Part shown: positions 62,601-64,000 of the stretch, piece after piece
How the letters are laid out: every line of letters starts with the position of its first letter
Numbering within the stretch: the stretch's first letter is position 1
Assembly (NCBI GenBank): GCA_036378155.1
Contig: DASUXA010000044.1
Location: forward strand, 1-64,000
Direction of reading: 5' to 3'
Source of the DNA: DASUXA01 sp036378155
GTDB taxonomy: Bacteria > Actinomycetota > Actinomycetes > Mycobacteriales > Micromonosporaceae
DNA length: 64,000 bases
The notes under the pieces: model-generated
What the model saw: only the letters and a program-made list of their open reading frames with translations
Told to the model about the DNA's origin: nothing
Database searches by the model: none
Program-made: the position numbers and the translations under genes

Positions 62601-64000
62601 GCGGGTGCTCGCCGTGCTGCGCGACGAGGGTGTCGCGCCGACCCGGATCGTCGCCGCGTGGGGTCTGGTACCGCCGCCCGCACCGGACGACGCGCTGCGC
62701 CGCGATCGCGTCGCGGACGGGTTGCGACGCTGCTTCTACGGGCTGCTGGCGCTGGCTCAGGCGCTCGCCGAGCAGCGACCGGCGGGGCTGCGGGTGGACG
62801 TGTGCACCGCGTACACCCAGGACGTGACCGGCAGCGACCTGCTCGCCCCCGAGTCGGCGGTCGCCGCCGGGGTGTGCCGGGTGGCACCGGCGGAACTGTC
62901 CGGGATCGTCTGGCGCCACATCGACACGGACCTGCCCGGCGACCGGCGCGACCTGGCGACGTCGGTCGCGGCGCTGGCGGACGCGGTCGCTCACCCGGTC
63001 GGCGACGAACTGGTCGCGCTGCGCCGAGGACGGCGCTGGCTGCCGACGGTCGAGCCGGTACGCCTGCCTGCCGGGTCGCTCGCCGCTCCCGGCTGGCGCG
63101 AGGCGGGCGTGTACCTGATCAGCGGTGGTACCGGCGGACTGGGACTGGCGATCGCCGAGCACCTCGCGGAGCGGGCGCACGCCGCGGTGGCGTTGCTCGC
63201 CCGCTCGGAACTGCCGCCCGAGGCGCAGTGGGACGACTGGCTGGCGGAGCACCCGGTCGACGCGACGGCACGGGTGATCCGTACCGCCCGGCGCATCCGT
63301 GACCTCGGCGGGGACGTGTTGCTGCTGCGCGCCGACGTGGCGGATCCGACCGCCCTGGCGAAGGCTCGCGACGAGGTCCTCGACCGGTTCGGGACGCTGC
63401 ACGGCGTGATCCACGCGGCTGGTGTACCGGGCGGCGGGATGATCGAGGTCAAGTCGTTCGAGGACGCGGCAGCGGTACTCGCGCCGAAGGTCGACGGGCT
63501 GGTCGCGCTCGCCGACGTGTTCGGCGACCTGCCGCTTGACGTGGTGGTGCTGTGCTCGTCGGTCACCGCGCTGGCGGGCGGGTTCGGGCAGGTCGACTAC
63601 TGCGCGGCGAACGCGTTCCTGGACGCGTACGCCCGCAGCCCGCGTCGGTTCGCCGCCCGTACCGTCTCGGTCAACTGGGGCGGCTGGCTCGACGTCGGCA
63701 TGGCGGCTCGCGCGGGCGGCGGCCCCGCCGGAGTGTCCAGGTCGGACGACGCGCCCGGTGAGCTGTCGTTCCGCCCGTACCGTGGACATCCCTGGCTGAC
63801 CGAGGTGGCGCACGCCGCGTCCGGGGCGGTGGTGCTGCGCGGCACGCTGAATCCGGACACCCACTGGGTGCTCGACGAGCACCGGATTCTCGACCAGCCG
63901 GTGCTGCCCGGCACCGCCGCGGTCGAGTTGATGCGCGCCGGTTTCGTCGCGGCGGGGCACCGCGACGGCGACCCGGTCGAGCTGCGGGACGTGCTGTTCC
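59665..64000 (+). CDS. Type I polyketide synthase, partial (KS-AT-psiKR-KR-DH...)
   Basis: At least 1445 residues, open at the window end. The ketosynthase has Cys186 in NCACSTGL, EAHGTGT and KTNIGHLISAAG. The acyltransferase has GHSIGEYVAA near 623 and HAFHS near 723-727, the malonyl-type signature. A linker with decayed KR (~860-1140) leads to a KR with SGGTGGLG (1153-1160), Ser1299 and Tyr1312. A hot-dog dehydratase then begins, with His1406 in DEHRILDQPVLPG. DH after KR is not the usual order. The ATG overlaps the ligase stop. The upstream lyase and ligase suggest an aromatic starter unit. Confidence 0.9.
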   Translation, partial: MTGDHARSDAARRPEPIAVVGMAARFPGARSVDEFWRNLVDGVESVRRFSVEEQIAAGVPEDAARQPGFVAAASVLDDIDLFEPAFFGLSPREAELRDPQQRLFLEIAHETVENAGYDPWRYPDRIGVFAGVGTNGYLQHHLAPPAFTANAEGMSLGIGNDHDFVSTVVSWALNLRGPSMTINCACSTGLVAVHAACAALRAGDCEMALAGASNVLVPHGFGYLYQPGGVLSSDGHCRAFDADADGTIWGSGAGAVLLKPLSSALRDGDTVYATILGSAVNNDGSKSSFTAPSEAGQRAVVAAALDAAGVDPRSVGYVEAHGTGTALGDPMEVAALSEVYGRDATHAGWCALGAVKTNIGHLISAAGIAGLIKAVLTVYHGLIPPTLHYRRPNPRIDFAHSPFKVAATLTPWRGSGPRRAGVSAFGIGGTNAHVLAEQPPPVAPRPGSTGPVLLPMSARTDTALREVVTGLGEHLSEHDQIDIGDVGFTLQVGRRQLSHRAFVVASDPYEAAYTLTEGASGGSRLRVGRAAPNPPGVAFLFSGQGSQHVGMGRGLYQRYPVFRDAVDECADLLRGHLDLDLREALYTGGVDLDQTRLTQPALFVVEYALARLWQSWGVHPTAMVGHSIGEYVAACLAGVFTLPDAVRVVAARGRLMQSMPVGAMLAVPLDEEKLRALLPATLDLAAVNAPGRCVVAGPTAEVEVFAAELRGRGVASTVLRTSHAFHSAMMEPILGAYTEVLSGVTLRPPQVRFLSNVTGDWITDAQATSPRYWAEHLRSTVRFADCAARLLEGGNSPALVEVGPGRTLVDLVRVGYQGDALIVPSLPRPREASADADLATVLTAVGEAWLRGVEVDWHALADPGRRRVPLPTYPFERKRYWVERGADQPRERSRLGPLPLEDWFEVPGWRQATVPAVAADALTGERVLLLCPDDPAGDLLADALVERGATLVRVRIGTGYDRPRPDLFTVDPTSRDDHARVLAVLRDEGVAPTRIVAAWGLVPPPAPDDALRRDRVADGLRRCFYGLLALAQALAEQRPAGLRVDVCTAYTQDVTGSDLLAPESAVAAGVCRVAPAELSGIVWRHIDTDLPGDRRDLATSVAALADAVAHPVGDELVALRRGRRWLPTVEPVRLPAGSLAAPGWREAGVYLISGGTGGLGLAIAEHLAERAHAAVALLARSELPPEAQWDDWLAEHPVDATARVIRTARRIRDLGGDVLLLRADVADPTALAKARDEVLDRFGTLHGVIHAAGVPGGGMIEVKSFEDAAAVLAPKVDGLVALADVFGDLPLDVVVLCSSVTALAGGFGQVDYCAANAFLDAYARSPRRFAARTVSVNWGGWLDVGMAARAGGGPAGVSRSDDAPGELSFRPYRGHPWLTEVAHAASGAVVLRGTLNPDTHWVLDEHRILDQPVLPGTAAVELMRAGFVAAGHRDGDPVELRDVLF

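Noticed and set aside
1..64000. CRISPR arrays, transposases, integrases, phage genes
   Set aside because: I looked for regularly spaced repeats and for recombinase-like proteins on both strands and saw none.

Overview
The window is chromosomal DNA of a high-GC, spore-former-type actinomycete. Evidence for this: very GC-rich codons, many GTG starts, 4-nt ATGA/GTGA gene overlaps, the tRNA-Glu/Asp/Phe trio, F420-type oxidoreductase, S-adenosyl methyltransferase (PF04672-like), DUF6230/DUF6114 pair, and sugar ABC importers without an own ATPase. A Micromonosporaceae member (for example an Actinocatenispora relative) is my guess, at low confidence. I saw no transposase, phage gene, CRISPR array or rRNA.

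Layout. 1-340: three tRNA genes on the minus strand. 0.5-1.4 kb: lipoprotein polysaccharide deacetylase. 1.5-8.2 kb: a light-responsive carotenoid island, crtE-crtI-idi-litR leftward and crtB-phr (photolyase) rightward from a shared intergenic region. 8.2-10.0 kb: STAS anti-anti-sigma protein and an MFS pump, with convergent overlapping ends. 10.1-18.2 kb: hemerythrin-like protein and the respiratory nitrate reductase operon narGHJI plus a small CopD-like membrane protein. 18.3-22 kb: secreted protein, narK nitrate transporter and a coupled GH43-like gene. 22-27.3 kb: small membrane protein, esterase, MMPL exporter and a two-component system. 27.5-31.6 kb: membrane pseudokinase, methyltransferase, LLM oxidoreductase, DUF429 protein. 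31.7-46.5 kb: a 12-gene operon for a sulfated glycan: LacI regulator, ribokinase, RbsD-like pyranase, ADP-ribosylglycohydrolase fusion, ABC importer, sulfatase, two secreted GH49-like beta-helix hydrolases, second sulfatase, formylglycine-generating enzyme. 46.5-57.4 kb: mixed housekeeping/unknown genes and a tRNA-Lys. 57.5 kb to the end: start of a polyketide cluster: chorismate lyase, acyl-AMP ligase and a type I PKS that runs off the window.

How it works together. DevR/DosR-type boxes stand before narG, before narK and before the hemerythrin gene, so these form one hypoxia-linked nitrate respiration regulon. The LitR/CarH-like regulator sits with crt genes and photolyase, a light-protection unit. 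In the glycan operon the two hydrolases carry signal peptides but the sulfatases and the FGE do not, which suggests: cut outside, import sulfated oligosaccharides, desulfate inside, then pentose isomer/phosphate steps by RbsD and ribokinase.

The most unusual sequence signal is a dispersed ~86-bp structured repeat with four copies here: one upstream of narG, one inserted in frame inside narG, and two tandem copies forming the C-terminal tail of the acyl-AMP ligase. The coding copies are read in the same frame, so it behaves like a protein-compatible palindromic element. Other points are a 36-bp near-perfect palindrome at 46719-46754 and a visible enrichment of GTAC across the window.
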